Below, in pieces: positions 63,642 through 64,000 of a DNA stretch of 64,000 bases. The position numbers and the translations under genes are program-made. A model generated the notes under the pieces. It was not told the origin of the DNA. It saw only the letters and a program-made list of their open reading frames with translations, and ran no database searches. The stretch spans positions 48,669-112,668 of the forward strand of contig NZ_LMSD01000011.1 in the NCBI RefSeq assembly GCF_001428045.1, in the 5' to 3' direction. The stretch is from Paenibacillus sp. Soil750 (lineage in GTDB: Bacteria > Bacillota > Bacilli > Paenibacillales > NBRC-103111). Every line of letters starts with the position of its first letter. The stretch's first letter is position 1.

Positions 63642-63675
63642 AAAAGGCATTCACTTAACCGGGTGAATGCCTTTT
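63642..63675 (+). terminator. Hairpin of the GGCRTTCAC family (copy 4)
   Basis: Perfect 13-bp arms AAAAGGCATTCAC and GTGAATGCCTTTT with an 8-nt loop, 15 bp after the stop of the secreted protein. Confidence 0.85.
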
Positions 63676-63823
63676 GCTGAACGGTGAGAAAAGACGTTAC
63701 GTTAAAGAAAGTGTTATAGTGGACGTATTCTCACAGATAAATAGTGGTGTAGTTCGCTGTAGGCAAATTTTCTTTATCTTTCTGATTGCGAAACTGGTGT
63801 GGAAAATAATATTAAATAAAACA

Positions 63824-63853
63824 TTGCATTCTTTGTCGAAACCATGCTATATT
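63824..63853 (+). promoter_or_regulatory. rRNA operon promoter P1
   Basis: TTGCAT, 18 bp, TATATT. First of two tandem promoters about 90 bp apart. Confidence 0.75.
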
Positions 63854-63913
63854 ATCAATCCGGCCGCAAGACAGGCTGGTGAGAGCAACTGAAAGTAACT
63901 CAAAAAAAAGTAG

Positions 63914-64000
63914 TTGCACATTAAAAGTAAACATGGTATATTACTTCTCGCTGCTTCGGTAACACGGCAGTGAGCGAAAGAAATTGATCTTTGAAAACTG
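63914..64000 (+). promoter_or_regulatory. rRNA operon promoter P2 and 16S leader
   Basis: TTGCAC (63914), 17 bp, TATATT (63937), then a leader with CGGTAACACGGCAGTGAGCG and the window-terminal GATCTTTGAAAACTG. That box is the conserved sequence just upstream of 16S/23S genes in Paenibacillus and Bacillus. The 16S rRNA gene itself is not in the window. Confidence 0.85.

Noticed and set aside
63674..63892. A 72-codon frame before the window end
   Set aside because: It overlaps the terminator and rRNA promoter P1; its composition is that of a promoter region.

Overview
The window looks like a chromosomal segment of a Paenibacillus-type member of the Bacillota. The evidence is strong AGGAGG-type ribosome binding sites, frequent TTG/GTG starts, YesM/YesN-like and membrane-anchored AraC regulators beside LplABC/YtcP-type sugar transporters, very large secreted carbohydrate-active proteins, and at the right edge a tandem-promoter rRNA leader ending in the conserved GATCTTTGAAAACTG box. 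This is inference from gene content; no marker gene is complete inside the window.

Layout. (1) 1-3.9 kb: the 3' part of a membrane-anchored AraC regulator and a GH78 alpha-L-rhamnosidase-like enzyme. (2) 3.9-12.5 kb: a patchy accessory stretch with decayed tRNA-Gln and tRNA-Lys pieces, head-to-head transposon ends with 20-bp tandem repeats, a zinc alcohol dehydrogenase, a CapA-type protein, a lyase pseudogene, a ketopantoate-reductase-like gene divergent from a TetR regulator, and a lipoprotein. (3) 12.5-18.4 kb: an intact sugar-uptake operon (LacI regulator, binding protein, two permeases, Gfo/Idh/MocA dehydrogenase) with a cre site and LacI-type operators. (4) 18.5-25.8 kb: mostly decay. 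It holds an AT-rich eutH with a broken M24 peptidase, two broken Gfo/Idh/MocA genes, an intact ferritin-like protein divergent from an AraC regulator, a response regulator interrupted by an in-frame TGA, a beheaded histidine kinase and solo transposon ends.

(5) 26-50 kb: a dense anaerobic/nitrate/nitrosative-stress region. It encodes DoxX, MobA, AdhE-PflB-PflA, MoeA-MoaA, two hemerythrin-like proteins and a RIC/ScdA-type repair protein. These are followed by a molybdenum reductase cluster: cytochrome-b-like membrane protein, NasC-like catalytic subunit, four-cluster ferredoxin, Tat-exported Rieske protein, small membrane protein, NarK-like transporter fused to PAS, and two unknown small proteins. 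A truncated haemoglobin, a 68-aa membrane protein, a Crp/Fnr regulator and an hbd-ackA-pduL operon complete the set. Ten promoters here carry a TGTGA-N6-TCACA box; in eight of them it lies exactly 29.5 bp upstream of a good -10 element, and in the other two within about 1 bp of that, so the region reads as one Fnr regulon. The local Crp/Fnr protein has only one cysteine, and a decayed fnr copy lies on the opposite strand nearby.

(6) 50-64 kb: a UPF0173 hydrolase divergent from an HxlR regulator, then a polysaccharide-use locus (alpha/beta hydrolase, LplB-LplC-LplA transporter, transmembrane AraC regulator, 1679-aa secreted multidomain protein), then an rRNA promoter region whose 16S gene should begin just past the window.
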